From positions 14,641,969 to 14,705,968 of the forward strand of contig OX442416.1 in assembly GCA_949361645.1 (NCBI GenBank): a DNA stretch of 64,000 nucleotides, written 5' to 3'. The notes beneath the pieces were generated by a model, which worked only from the letters and a program-made list of their open reading frames with translations, searched no databases and was not told where the DNA came from. Below are positions 1 to 10,861 of this stretch, piece after piece. The stretch is from Spongilla lacustris (lineage: Eukaryota > Porifera > Demospongiae > Spongillida > Spongillidae). The first letter of the stretch is position 1. Each line of letters opens with the position of its first letter. A program made the position numbers and the translations under genes.

Positions 1-110
1 CATGTTAATCACCTGGAACAGGAATCTATAACCCACATCATATCAATGAAGCTATCCAGTACATCCCCCACCCCCAACCCCCTTCACCTCCATAAAAATG
101 GTTATTTAAT
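1..110 (-). repeat. Inverted partial copy of the 7.5-kb repeat
   Basis: Read on the minus strand, this start of the window matches 7500-7635 in order: a poly-G/GGGTG patch, then the words TGGGTTA, CCTGTTCCA and TTAAC. It is therefore another, oppositely oriented copy of the non-coding sequence that ends the segmental duplication. Only its edge lies in the window, so its full length is unknown. No coding potential is visible. Confidence 0.55.
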
Positions 111-1094
111 TGCGATTGGCTGGTAGTCCACGGCTGTTTGCGGCTAGGCATTAGGTTTGACAATTAGATGTATACCGTAAATCGCAAGGAAATATACGTG
201 CAAGCCTCATTATAAATACTCAATCTTTAGCGAGCCATATCGTGCTCATTTTAAGTCCAACATACGAGAAAATACTTCTCTCGCTAACCCTATGCATGTA
301 GTTACTAACAGTCCACATACGCAATCGGTTTATAAACGCGCAGCTGATTTTTGCACCAATCTTCGATCGTGTCACAGGGGAGGGGTTACTTCAGGTCGAT
401 GACACGGACGCGCAACAATTTTCCATTAAGGTCAGTATGCATCACCATAGAGAAGAGGCTTATACGCATTCAGAAAAGCCTTTGGAAGCTTGCCATATTG
501 GTTTTTCACAACACAGTACGCTTCTGTATCTTATGAAAATCTGTGCGGCTCGTCCGTATCCGACCACATAGGCTCAATGGATCACCACATAGAGATGATT
601 CAAAAGCGCGCAGAGTATCTGTGAACCTGTTGGTAGTTACAGGGAAAATGAAAAGGGCATTTTACCCATGCTCTGAGTTTGCAGCACAGCTCATTTCTGT
701 ATTCAGTACTACATGTAATGTACCATGCACCTCACCCTTCATCAAACAAACACAAGATCACCTTGTATACAAGAGGCACAACATTATCTTTCAGTGGACA
801 GCACATGCAGAAGAGGGAAGCAAGGTATAGTAGAAATGTACATGCATGCATAGAGGAAAGAAATTAAAAATCAGACCCACATTCAAGAGGCGGCTCCACA
901 TGTACAATTGCTACACATACATGTATCTGTAATGCTACAATTATTGCTGATTACAGGAATTGCACAATCACAGGTACACACCAGCAGATGTTCCAATTGA
1001 TAACCCAACATCTCTTGGACCAGCTGCAGTGCCCAATCTCGTCTAGAGCTCTCATGCAGGGCACCTCTATGTACCACTTGCACAGTGAAATGGT
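111..1094. other. No gene recognised
   Basis: Only short ORFs of low complexity or with no recognisable motif occur here on either strand. I see no splice-site-bounded coding exon, no RNA gene and no clear repeat. Confidence 0.4.
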
Positions 1095-1530
1095 TCACAT
1101 AGTGTGTAGAGGTGAAGTGTCCACGTGTGTAGAAGTGTGTGTAGAGGTGAAGTGTCCACATGTGTAGAAGTGTGTGTAGAGGTGAAGTGTCCACGTGTGT
1201 AGAAGTGTGTGTAGAGGTGGTGTCCACATGTGTAGAAGTGTGTGTAGAGGTGAAGTGTATTCACGCGTGTAGAAGTGAAGTGTGTCAACGTGTGTAGAGG
1301 TGAAGTGTGTCCACATGTGTAGAAGTGAAGTGTAAAAGTGAAGTGTGTCCACGTGGGTAGAGGTTAAGTGTGTCCACGTGTGTAGAGGTGAAGTGTGTCC
1401 ACGTGTGTAGAGGTGGTGTCCACGTGGGTAGAGGTGGTGTCCACATGGGTAGAGGTGAAGTGTCCACGTGTGTAGAGGTGGTGTCCACATGTGTAGAGGT
1501 GGTGTCCACGTGTGCAGAGGTGAAGTGTTC
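1095..1530. repeat. GTGT-rich minisatellite
   Basis: This is a tandem array of variants of a GTGTAGAGGTGAAGTGTCCAC-like unit with alternating spacer lengths of roughly 18 to 33 bp. Variants GTGTGTAGAAG, GAGGTGGTGTCCAC and GAAGTGTGTCCAC are mixed. The long minus-strand ORFs over it are translations of the repeat and are not genes. Confidence 0.9.
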
Positions 1531-2636
1531 ATGCTGCTGCACACAGTTGAAGCCAGCAGAACTTAAGCTGGCACCTCAACTGACTATGTAATGGTCCACT
1601 GCATAGCCTGCAAACAGGATGTAAAAGCTGAAGATTACCACACACATGAGTGCAGCACTTCACCAACAAAGGGGGAGGGGCTTGTTCTGAGTAGGTTGGG
1701 CTGACACCAGTCCTGACAAATGTATTACAATCTCTATACCCTATAACCCAGCCCTTTGGCCTTTCCTCTCCAACCCCTAACCATACATTAGTGACTTTCC
1801 TCTCCACCCCCTAACCATACCTTAGTGACTTTCCTCACCACCCCCTAACCAGTCTGTCACAGCTTACAGTCAATTAGTGAAAACAATGGCTCCTGGCCAA
1901 GCTAAAATGAAGGTACCTTTATCACCATAACCTCTCAATAGTACCTCAGAATGTGGTACGTGTAGCTCTATTCTTCCCCCGGCCGAGCGAACACATAATG
2001 TACTAGGCCTAAATTTAGTAATTGTACCGCTACGATTTCAATACTTTCGCACACCACTTCTAGCGCGTCTAGCATACTGCCCAATCAATATGGCAAAACA
2101 TTTACTCGACAGTATGTAAGTACCTTCTGTCTTCGTTAGTTTCCTGCTTTCAGTTTGCCGACAAAAATTGTCTCGTCTTGTACATACCGCTTTGAAGTTA
2201 AACGGTCCTTTCCAAGGTAGCCGCTTTCGACGCTAGAGTTCACAACGGAGACGCAACCTTAAGCCATGTGATTTGGGCCATAAATAGAACAATAGTTCCT
2301 TTGCATTATATGGCTTGTAAAATGGCGACTGAACTTGTCAGGTCCTCACGTTTCACAGGTGAAGTCACGTCAGTGGTTGTCAAGGCTCGTTGCTAAGGCA
2401 TACGATATCATTTCAATATTACGGAGGTGGAGGCCTACTGTCCACAATTTCTATGGCCGCAAGAGTACGTATAGTCATGAACGGAATTACGGTATATATT
2501 TAAAATGGCGTACACAAACCTCATTATGAAACCACCAACTTTGGAGGTATATATATATTTATGCAAAAATCAGTGAAGCAAAATAAAAACCATTACTACG
2601 TAAATATAGGCGCAATTGAAAACAGCTTGTTACAAG
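1531..2636. other. No gene recognised
   Basis: A short tandem duplication (TAACCATAC..TTAGTGACTTTCCTC..CACCCCC) sits at about 1776-1850. The rest, including a 64-codon ORF at 2335-2529, has no recognisable motif. A TATA-like ATATATTTAAAATGG lies near 2492, upstream of the weak exon candidate at 2637. Confidence 0.35.
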
Positions 2637-2759
2637 ATGCTACAGCTTGCGCGCATAAAGGGAATTAACGAGGCTTTGATAATAGCAGGTCGGTATACTC
2701 CCGATCCTTCAGATAAGTTAGCTTCAAAAACTTTGCACCAAGCAAGCCAGCTGTGGTAA
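2637..2759 (+). CDS. Candidate short coding exon (weak)
   Basis: The sequence opens ATG CTA CAG and stays open for 41 codons, ending in TGG followed at once by TAA that is also part of a good splice-donor word (CTGTG/GTAAGTAT). The peptide (MLQLARIKGINEALIIAGRY...) is not low-complexity and looks protein-like. I do not recognise the family and cannot place a following exon, so this may be a first exon or chance. The evidence is an open frame plus a donor site only. Confidence 0.2.
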   Translation: MLQLARIKGINEALIIAGRYTPDPSDKLASKTLHQASQLW

Positions 2760-4359
2760 GTATTTCTATGAATAAAATAAGTTACTACACGCGTACGGTC
2801 TGTAACGGGTCTTAATTCCTATTCGACCGCTACGCTGTAAATGTGAATAATCGAACTGCACACCACAGAATCTATGGAGCCTGCAGTACACAGGTGCAAA
2901 TTGAATGAGTTGCTTATATTTAGGCCTAAGGTGTGCGGGTGCGCAAAACCAGCTGCAGCTAAAAAAACGATACCTCTGCATGTATGCAGTGCTATTGCAA
3001 CAGCCATCAGATCCACCCACCAATGTTGTGCAACAGGTTGCCACCTCACTATGAACTATGAAGCCTGTTACAACAGCTGCCTTACACAAGAAACCTTATA
3101 AATGAGGTCTGAAACATTTTTGACTGCATGGTACATGTACTGGTATGAAGGGAAACTAATCCCCTTGCGTGGGATACTTATAAGGGTACTGATACCTCCA
3201 AAGGCACAATGGCCCCTAGCTGAGATATCTGGCAACACTCCAGCCCAAGTTGTAGAGCACATCATGACCATAGCACCATAAAAAATTCCATTCAACCACC
3301 ATTGGACAATACACATGCATGCAGCTACACTCTGCCGTTAGTCAGCTGAACTGTCCAAATTGCCTCAGTGTGTTGAGCTCGAGGTTGCCATATGACAGAC
3401 TGGTGTGTGCCTCGCTGTCTGACTGAATGGATCCACCTGAGAGGTTCATTTTGTCCCTGCTGCTATGACACCACTCCACTGGAGTGCACACAACTAAAGC
3501 CAGCGTGCCGGTTCAGCTGCTGCTAAATGATGTGAGAGCTGTTAACACACATACTTGCACTGAACAAACAAGGTGAACAAAGAGGAAATGCAGCTTGTGC
3601 ATACCATTGTACACAGAATGGTATCAGCATTTGCATTATAACTGGAGTCCGGAGGAACAGTAAGCTTATTGTTCTTTAACTTGCACTCACAGCCATTGAC
3701 TTTGGCTCGTGTAACAGTGCCAAAAGCGCCCATCACATAGCTGAGCAAACGCACACGTACATGTAGGCGTCGTGTGTTCAACTGCGTGTGTTTGAGCTCC
3801 ACAGGACACGTAATGAATCTGCGTTAAAAAGCAACTTATTCCGACGTTCACAGCTCACAAGTAGTAACGTATTGACGACAAAAATGAAAAGAACAAACTC
3901 TGCTTACTATCCCTTATCGTTTTCATACAGGATCATTTGGAGGTTTAGCCAAAAACATGAAATGTTCACACGACGACTTACGAGGGATCCTCCCGTATTA
4001 ATCTGTATAGCGGAAGTCCAAAATGTTGACAAGCATAATGCACCAACGTTTACCAAATGCTAGCTTTCTCTGTGCACCTGCTCTGTTACTACGTGAAACC
4101 TGGCGATTAGAAGCCTAGAAAAAGGGTTTCTTTCCAAGGTATAACGTAGGCGTTGCTATAGCCATGATATTCATAGCAGGCGTGAACCTAATGTCCACGT
4201 TTCAATGAAATTGTAACAGCCGTGTACGTAGTTGCAACAATATGCACCATGCATGCTTAATATACATGTATATGAACACTCGACACAGAAATGGCTTTCT
4301 GATCAGGCATGCAGTTAACAGTTACCACATGCACAGTGAGTCAGTAATTTAAATAGCTT
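2760..4359. other. No gene recognised
   Basis: Several ORFs of 76 to 107 codons occur on both strands (for example 2766-3089 minus and 3542-3802 minus) but overlap one another and show no domain motif. Nothing else could be supported. Confidence 0.35.
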
Positions 4360-4461
4360 CCGTCCTAACTGAGACAGCTAGAGCGCACCCTGAAATCAGT
4401 CAAAGCTGTGCATCTATATACCGGTATATGATCTCGATCTCTGATAATACCATATAATCCT

Positions 4462-4600
4462 TGGCGCATGCATTGATGTGACAATCTACTCCCCTCTTGT
4501 AGGTGGATCCCGGCCTGGCAGGTCCAGGGTCCGACCTGCCTGCAGGCCAAGCGGATCGGACAGTCCCGTCACACCGGCCTGCATGGCAGGCCGGACTGGC
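4462..4600. repeat. GC-rich palindromic module, copy 1
   Basis: The module opens with a TGTGACAATCTACTCCCCTC-like lead and continues with repeated GGCCTGGCAGG, CCGACCTGC and GCAGGCCGGACTGGC words that can pair with one another. Related modules lie at 7190-7285, 23005-23130 and 32150-32255. A minus-strand ORF crosses it (4400-4651), but its counterpart in the second duplicate (22899-23210) is only loosely similar in translation, so I treat it as non-coding. Confidence 0.6.
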
Positions 4601-5005
4601 TTTCGGTACAGCTGTTTTTTTTGTGCTAGCTCCTAACGAGTGTGAATTCAAGCCGGTGTGAAAATTACATGCTGACAGTGCAAGCGCAAAATGTTAAATT
4701 ACAATGTAATTTGTTTAACATGCACATATATATAAAAACTCTCTCTGTACGGCGATCTCTAAACTAATGCGATGGCAGATCTTGTGTACCTATAGTACGT
4801 GGCAGGCGGAGTGGTGCAAAATTGTACCCTCTATATATATGGCCGGCGCCTCGTGACAGTACATGCACATGTAGTGGTGTTTTATGCTCGTACCCAGACC
4901 CAGGTATTTCACTGCATGACAACGGCCGAAGGATATTTATAAATCTACATGTATACTATATTGCAATTGACTACCAAAACAAGTTAGCAGGAAATTGCAG
5001 GGAGA

Positions 5006-6133
5006 TCACAGCCACATGGTCAGGAAAGCTGCAAATGTTACAGTCAGCATGCCTATGCCCTGCGTTACAGCGGCGCTGAAGATGGTGGAACAGGGAGCGA
5101 GGGTATTCAAACCGCATGCGACATTAAACGCATTGCGGTAGTCATTGGACACGCAGCACCCCGCCAACGTATTGAAGGAGCTAACAGCCGACTTGCAGGT
5201 CGAAGTGCATCCAGCTGTGCTGCACGACGACAAGATTAACGTCCCCGCATTAGTAAAAGCAGTGCTGTTTGTCAACACGGGACAGTACATGCCATTGTAG
5301 CTTCCACAGAATGGTCCTAAAAACCCATCTGCCTGCTGCGCGCTGAGACACGAGCTGTAAAGGTTGTAGAAAGACTGGCAAGCCGGGGTACACACGCTTT
5401 GGTAGTATTTGATGTCGGGATATCCTGGTGCAGCACCTAACATGGCTGATGTTAAAGCATTAATGGCGGTGACGCACACAGAGTTCACGGAGGGTAAGGA
5501 GGCGGCATTTAGAATGCCGCCAGGAAACGATCCGCTGAGATACACGCATTGTGCGCTCGGAGCTGTGGGGGTGCTGAAGATGGTGGAACAGGAAGTCCTA
5601 GGATTCAAACCGCACGTGACCTTCGCTGCATTGATGGCATCAGCCGCGCAACACCCCGCGTACGTATCGGCAGCGACAACAGCGGACATGCAGGACGAAG
5701 TGCATGTCGTTCCGCTGCACGATGAGGTGACCAAACTGATGGCCTCTAGGTATGCAGTGTTGCTGTGCACCACAGGACAGGTAGTGCCATTATAGCTTCC
5801 GCAGTACTGTCCAACGAACGCATCTGCCTGCTGCGGGCTGTAACACGAACTGTAGAGGTTGTAGAAAGACTGGCAAGTCGAGGTGCATACGCTTTGGTAG
5901 TATTGGATGCCGGGTAATGATCCTGTTGCATTTGGTGCAGCACCTATGGCTAACGTTAAAGCATTAATGGCGGTGACGCACGCAGAGTTCACGGAGGGTA
6001 AGGAGGCGGCATTTAGAATGCCGCCAGGAAATGAGCCGCTGAGATACGCGCATTGTGCGCTCGGAGTTACGGTAGCATTGATTCCTACAGCCACAGCGAG
6101 GACGAAGATGTAAACAACTTTCAAGTACGTCAT
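5006..6133 (-). CDS. Secreted protein with two 14-cysteine repeats
   Basis: This is an uninterrupted 375-residue protein. Residues 1-20 (MTYLKVVYIFVLAVAVGINA) form a signal peptide. Two tandem domains follow (about 24-195 and 196-355), each starting PSAQC and each carrying 14 cysteines in the same order, including SVC..CQSFYNLYSSC, a GCC pair and a terminal CSTIFS. The last 20 or so residues are hydrophobic (GMLTVTFAAFLTMWL), resembling a GPI-attachment signal or membrane anchor. Several N-x-S/T sites are present. I do not recognise the family, so surface-bound or extracellular is inference from the ends. A paralogue of 384 residues lies at 23580-24734 in the other duplicate. The start was chosen because it opens the signal peptide and matches the paralogue exactly. 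Confidence 0.85.
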   Translation of the reverse strand: MTYLKVVYIFVLAVAVGINATVTPSAQCAYLSGSFPGGILNAASLPSVNSACVTAINALTLAIGAAPNATGSLPGIQYYQSVCTSTCQSFYNLYSSCYSPQQADAFVGQYCGSYNGTTCPVVHSNTAYLEAISLVTSSCSGTTCTSSCMSAVVAADTYAGCCAADAINAAKVTCGLNPRTSCSTIFSTPTAPSAQCVYLSGSFPGGILNAASLPSVNSVCVTAINALTSAMLGAAPGYPDIKYYQSVCTPACQSFYNLYSSCLSAQQADGFLGPFCGSYNGMYCPVLTNSTAFTNAGTLILSSCSTAGCTSTCKSAVSSFNTLAGCCVSNDYRNAFNVACGLNTLAPCSTIFSAAVTQGIGMLTVTFAAFLTMWL

Positions 6134-6353
6134 GACGAAAAATATTTAGCTGCATGGGTGAGAAAGCAAATATAATACATATTATATAAACTCATGTTGA
6201 AATTTAACAGCGCAAGCACAGACAGAAGCACACTGCATATATGCGCGCATATAATATAGTGCATGATGCACATGTATACCTCAGTGGATTAATTGTTCAG
6301 ATCTTGATCTGCGAGCAAGAAAAGAAAGTGCACAGATAGGTCAGTGCATGCAT

Positions 6354-6405
6354 GGCTTTTATAGGAATGCCAGCGTGGTGTGATTTAGATCCAGCCAATC
6401 AGAAA
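6354..6405 (-). promoter_or_regulatory. TATA box and CCAAT box of the 5006-6133 gene
   Basis: On the minus strand a CTATAAAAGCC TATA box lies at 6354-6363, and a CTGATTGGCTGG (inverted CCAAT) lies about 35 bp further upstream at 6393-6404. Both words and their spacing are kept at 24911-24958 in front of the paralogue, while nearby sequence has diverged. Transcription would be expected to start near 6325-6335, giving an untranslated leader of about 200 bases. Confidence 0.75.
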
Positions 6406-7189
6406 CATCAACTGTTACCGCGAGGTCATACCTACACATGCATGTAACATGCACCATTAATATATCTCAACAACATCCGGAAATTTCTGAGTCCGAAGAG
6501 TGAAGCGCCGAACATGATATGGCGAATGTTTAGGTCCTATAAACACTTTGTTTAGGTCCTAAACGTCCTAATCGGCATGTAGAGCGTATCCCTAGCAATT
6601 TATGTCCGCACCGGACCCTTCTCTCGTTTCCATATGCATTGCAAGTGAATAGCTAAGTCATGCGCAATTCTCTTAAAGTCATGAACGCGCCGTAGCTCGG
6701 ATCATTTTATAGCTTGGCTTGCTCAAATTGACAAAACCACAGAATTGTCGAGTGAATTTCAACCTGTCACATTCTGACAACGTTGCGATCCTGCGCCGGT
6801 TCAACAGATTTGGATTCCATTCTTTAATAAGTCCAAATTATATATATTATAGCCCTGCTTTTAGCGAAATTTAATACAGAGTTCAACGTTAAAGCGCAAG
6901 AGGTCATCTGCATGAGCAGGTGTGTCACATGCACTGTATCTAGATCTCATGAACCTTCAGTTGCGGTTAGATACAGGCCCGCTCAATCATCAAAACAGAC
7001 CAATTAAGCGTGACAGCGCTAGCATGCAGCGGTCTCTTAGCTTGTTAATACATGTAAAGTACCCGCGAAAGGTCAAGACGTACATGTAACTTCTAATACT
7101 GTCAATAACACACATAGTCATTTTGACAGGGCAACTAAAATCTGTCAAAGCACACACAGAGTTAACAAAGGACGACACGCCGTACAATT

Positions 7190-7285
7190 GTATGCATGCA
7201 TGGTGTGACAATCTATTCCACCCGTTTCTTGCCTTGTGGCCAGGCTAAGCAGGCCGACCTGTCAGGCCGGACTGGCCTTTGGCAA
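7190..7285. repeat. GC-rich module, copy 2
   Basis: The words are GGTGTGACAATCTATTCCACC, AGGCCGACCTGTCAGGCCGGACTGGC and TTTGGCAACCCTTGCATGACAC, in this order. The same order occurs at 32150-32270 in the second duplicate, and a related form starts each duplicate upstream (4462, 23005). Confidence 0.55.
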
Positions 7286-7325
7286 CCCTTGCATGACACT
7301 TGTCCGTTATTGTTATCAACCTTAT

Positions 7326-8455
7326 TAAATTAATGACTGTGTGTGTTATTGGCAGTATTAGAAGTTCAAGTATTCTGGTATTTAAAGTGCATGATTATGA
7401 AATCCATGTGCATACATAAATGTAAACAGAATGCCTGATCTATAGAGATGCATGCCCAAGCGCATTTCAGTGTCCAGTGTTTCACATCCTGATACATATT
7501 GTTGAACTACCAACCATTTTTATGGGTGGGAGGGGGGGGGGGGGGGGGTGCAAGGGTCGGCAATTCTCAACCCTTTTAGATGTGCTTCAAATGCTGTGGG
7601 TTACAGATTCCTGTTCCAAGTAATTAACCATTAGTGAATTCATGCGAATCTAATGCAGTTCTTTAGCATGGTCAATTGTGCTTGGGACTCATTTTGTAGT
7701 AACCAAATATGTACTAATAAGGTCACAAGTGCACCTCCTGCATGGAGTTCTGATCAACACTTTACTTTAAAGATCCAGATTATGAGTGATGGTGACACAG
7801 ACAATCACATGTATGGCACTCTTGACATTGTAAGCGCATGGAGCCTTTTTAGCTTTTCGAGTGCTTTGTTGCAGCTCGCAGCAATAAAATTTGCATGCAT
7901 GCATACACCTGCAAATGTACGGCGTTATCATGCATGCTCATCCTTTGTTAACTCTGTGTGTCCTTTGGCAGATTTCAGTTGCCCTGTCTCAGATAGGAAG
8001 CTATTTAAATTAATAACTGTGTGTGTTATTGGCAGTATTAGACGTTCAAGTATTCTGGTATTCAAAGTGACCATATATACATACATAAATGTAAACAGCA
8101 TGCCTGATCACATATAGAGATGCAGGCCCAGGCACATTTCAGTGTCAAGTGTTTCACATCAAATGTATCCTGATACATATTGTTGCAACTACTTTTTATA
8201 TGAGTGGGAGGGGAAGAGGTGGTGGGAGAAGGAACTGGCTGGCAATTCTCAACCCTTTTAGATGCGCTTCAACTGTTGTGTGGGTTACAGGTTTCTGTTC
8301 CAAGTGATTAACATGCATGTACCATTAGTGAAGTCATGCAAATCTAATGCAGTTCTTTAGAATTGGTCAATTGTGCCTGGGACTCATTTTGTAGTAAATA
8401 ATAAGGTCACAAGTGCAAGGTTGCAAGTGCAGCTCTTGCATGGAGATCTGATCAA
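7326..8455. repeat. Local tandem duplication of about 440 bp
   Basis: 7326-7770 and 8012-8455 share the same ordered words: ACTGTGTGTGTTATTGGCAG, TAAATGTAAACAG, CTGATACATATTGTTG, CAATTCTCAACCC, GTTCTTTAG, GGGACTCATTTTGTAG and GATCAACACTTTACTT. The offset is about 685 bp. The first unit is the end of segmental duplication copy 1, so a later local duplication extended this copy only. No conserved reading frame is evident between the two. Confidence 0.8.
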
Positions 8456-8473
8456 CACTTTACTTGATCAGTG

Positions 8474-8975
8474 TTGATGTCCTACTGTTACCTGATGTCC
8501 TACTGTTACCTGATGCCCTACTGTTACCTGATGCCCTACTTAGGTAACAGTAGTACATCTTAGTAGGACATCAGGTAACAGTAGGGCATCAGGTAACAGT
8601 AGGGCATCAGGTAACAGTAGGACATCAGGTAACAGTAGGGCATCAGGTAACAGTAGGACATCAGGTAACAGTAGGGCATCAGGTAACAGTAGGGCATCAG
8701 GTAACAGTAGGGGCATCAGGTAACAGTAGGGCATAAGGTAACAGTAGGACATCAGGTAACAGTAGGGCATCAGGTAACAGTAGGGCATCAGGTAACAGTA
8801 GGGGCATCAGGTAACAGTAGGGCATAAGGTAACAGTAGGGCATCAGGTAACAGTAGGGCATCAGGTAACAGTAGGGCATCAGGTAACAGTAGGGCATCAG
8901 GTAACAGTAGGGCATCAGGTAACAGTAGGGCATCAGGTAACAGTAGGGCATCAGGTAACAGTAGGGGCATTAGGT
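8474..8975. repeat. 18-19 bp tandem array with an orientation switch
   Basis: About 28 units of CAGGTAACAGTAGGGCAT with variants (GGACAT, GGGGCAT, GGCATAA). The first four units (about 8474-8536) run in the opposite direction (CTACTGTTACCTGATGCC), meeting the rest head to head around 8537-8545. There are no unique spacers, so it is not a CRISPR-type array. Long minus ORFs here are repeat translations. Confidence 0.95.
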
Positions 8976-10132
8976 GACAGGTAAGTGCTCCGATATATGG
9001 AGAATGGGTCCTGTGGGTTGCAATGTAAATGTAGGTCATGTGACCACGTGATCACTTGATCATGTGATCATTGTACTTGGACATGAGAAATCCACACCAC
9101 AAACCACAACATCCAGGGTCAGAAGGCTAACACTTTTAACCTTTAATCTCCCGTCGTCCTACGCGTAGGATTAGCCGTGTAGGACGCAAGTTAAAATTAA
9201 TATTTAGCAAACTCATTACATCAAAAAATTAGCCAAAATCTTATTGTACTGTAGAAATGGTTATTAATTCAGAAAATATTTTTACTTTCTTGCAATTCTT
9301 CTAAGATTGTCATATACAATCAATACTGCATTGCTAAAAGATGTATTTGCAGTAACAAATTGCAGCGTCCCTGTGGCAAGCTCTGATGTAGAGCTCTGGG
9401 CGTGGCCCTGTGGTGGCTGCCATGTGCTCCTCACTGCACTTGACCGGTGGCACGCCGCTCTGATTATCGAAGATGCAGGAGGAGTCCCTAAGCGGTCAAG
9501 GGTCATGTGATGAAGTACATCGTCATACTGCTGATCCACTTTGGATATACTCTCAGTTTTGAAGGAAAATGTTATCAGAATATCATCACCGCACCTTACG
9601 TATAGTTTATTCACGATTAATGAAGAGTGCAAAGCAACTTAAAGTACCAAAAAGTAATGTTGGGAATATCAGAGCAACATTTTAAAAGATGGGGGTAGGT
9701 AGTAGGACAGGTCTTTCGCACTAAGCATATAAAAAAGTACATTGTAGATTTGGAAATTGCTAGCTCCACAAGCATATGAACGATAGATATTTGTCAGACG
9801 CATTTTGCGGGAATAGCCAAGTGACTGGACAAAATCTTGAAAACGTACAGTACATTTTCAGTAAAAAATGGCAAAATCAATTAGAGTAAAAACACTGCCG
9901 TAGGATGTATAAAGTAGCCACACATCATGCTTCAAAAAAAGCATCAAAAAAAGGTGTACTTGTCGTACTTTTTTCTGTGACAATTAAATTCTCTACATAG
10001 TGCATTTTTAAGAACAGTATCTGTTTATTTGCATCGTGTAACCAAGGGTGTGATTTAAAAAATAGACTGACAATTGGTAAATTTAGCATGATAGACACAT
10101 CAAACAGCAGTACAGAAATGGATGCCAAAAAA
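8976..10132. other. No gene recognised
   Basis: A run of CACGTGATCA and TGATCATGTGATCA words lies at 9040-9075. A 116-codon minus ORF at 9282-9632 and a 67-codon minus ORF at 9925-10128 have no motif I recognise. The sequence from 9600 to 10130 is AT-rich and looks non-coding. Confidence 0.35.
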
Positions 10133-10185
10133 CTTGAAGAATGTACCAGTTATGGTTAAACACCATAACTGGTACATTCTTCAAG
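10133..10185. repeat. Perfect 24-bp-arm hairpin
   Basis: A 24-bp arm (CTTGAAGAATGTACC...) is followed by a 5-base loop TAAAC and its exact reverse complement. It is not followed by a T run and is not near a gene end. It may be a very short hairpin element, but I see no target duplication. Confidence 0.9.
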
Positions 10186-10318
10186 GCCAACGCCGTCCAT
10201 TTACACTGTGGGAGAAGGGGAAGCAGTTTAGGGGGAAAGGAGTGGAGGGGAGTGTAGGGAGGATAGGGAGGTGAAAAGAGGGGAATGTGAGGGAGAGGGG
10301 GGAGCCAGCTAATGGCCC

Positions 10319-10508
10319 CTGTATGTGATATGTGTGCATGTCATATGGACCTGTATGTGATGTGTGTGCATGTCATATGGACCTGCATGTGATATGTGTG
10401 CATGTCATATGGACTTGCATGTGATATGTGTGCATGTCATATGGACCTGCATGTGATATGTGTGCATGTCATATGGGCATGTCATGTGATATGTGTGCAT
10501 GTCATATG
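10319..10508. repeat. 32-bp minisatellite
   Basis: About six units of a 30-32 bp repeat with words TGTGATATGTGTGCATG and TCATATGGACCTGCA. The plus ORFs over it are repeat translations. Confidence 0.9.
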
Positions 10509-10574
10509 GACCCTACTCTTGCCCCCTACATATGTACACTCGTGCCCATCACTACACCCTCCTCCTCACCACAC

Positions 10575-10861
10575 CTCCTCCCTCCTGACACCATGATGAC
10601 ATCACCACACACCTCACCACACTCCCTCCTCACCATGATGACATCACCACACCTCCTCACCACACACCCTCCTGACACCACACACCTCTTCACCACACCC
10701 CCTCCTCACCATGATGACATCACCACACCTCCACACCACACCCCCTCCTGACACCACGATGACATCACCACACACCTCCTCACCACACCCCCTCCCTCCT
10801 CACCATGATGACATCACCACATCCCTCCTCACCATGATGACATCAGCACATCCCTCCTTAC
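10575..10861. repeat. Minisatellite adjoining the P450 splice donor
   Basis: Degenerate units contain CCTCCTCACCATGATGACATCACCACA. The right edge runs without a break into the P450 exon-3 donor (CTCCTTACCACGATGACATCAGAGC on the plus strand), which has the same word order. The array therefore looks seeded by the exon/intron boundary. Confidence 0.85.

Larger units (their letters stand above)
4360..7540. repeat. Segmental duplication, copy 1 (compact)
   Basis: This block is collinear with about 22960-32500. The shared order is: a GC-rich CAGGCCGG module, the secreted-protein gene, its TATA/CCAAT promoter, an AAATTTCTG..TTTAGGTCCTAAACG segment (about 6479-6570 here, 29615-29693 there), a TTTATGTCCGC..CTCTCGTTTC segment (6598-6628 here, 31707-31734 there), and a long non-coding tail (about 7000-7540 here, 31950-32500 there). 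Copy 1 lacks the mobile elements that interrupt copy 2, so it shows the pre-insertion arrangement. Confidence 0.85.

Noticed and set aside
1067..1544. Overlapping His/Thr-rich minus-strand ORFs
   Set aside because: They translate a tandem repeat in several frames at once. The same applies to ORFs over 10396-10751, 11727-12241, 14594-15027 and 32923-33312.
4400..4651. Minus-strand ORF with partner at 22899-23210
   Set aside because: It overlies a GC-rich palindromic module. The two translations share only pieces and have no domain, so similarity is explained by the DNA repeat.
5409..5795. Plus-strand ORF opposite the secreted-protein gene
   Set aside because: It is the antisense shadow of a gene with signal peptide and conserved cysteines. 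The same holds for 24052-24441 opposite the paralogue.
8474..8975. CRISPR-like array
   Set aside because: Units are directly adjacent with no unique spacers, and the setting is a eukaryotic genome. It is a minisatellite.
9282..9632. Further P450 exon
   Set aside because: I looked for helix I, ExxR or the haem-cysteine signature on the minus strand left of exon 3 and found none in this or nearby ORFs.
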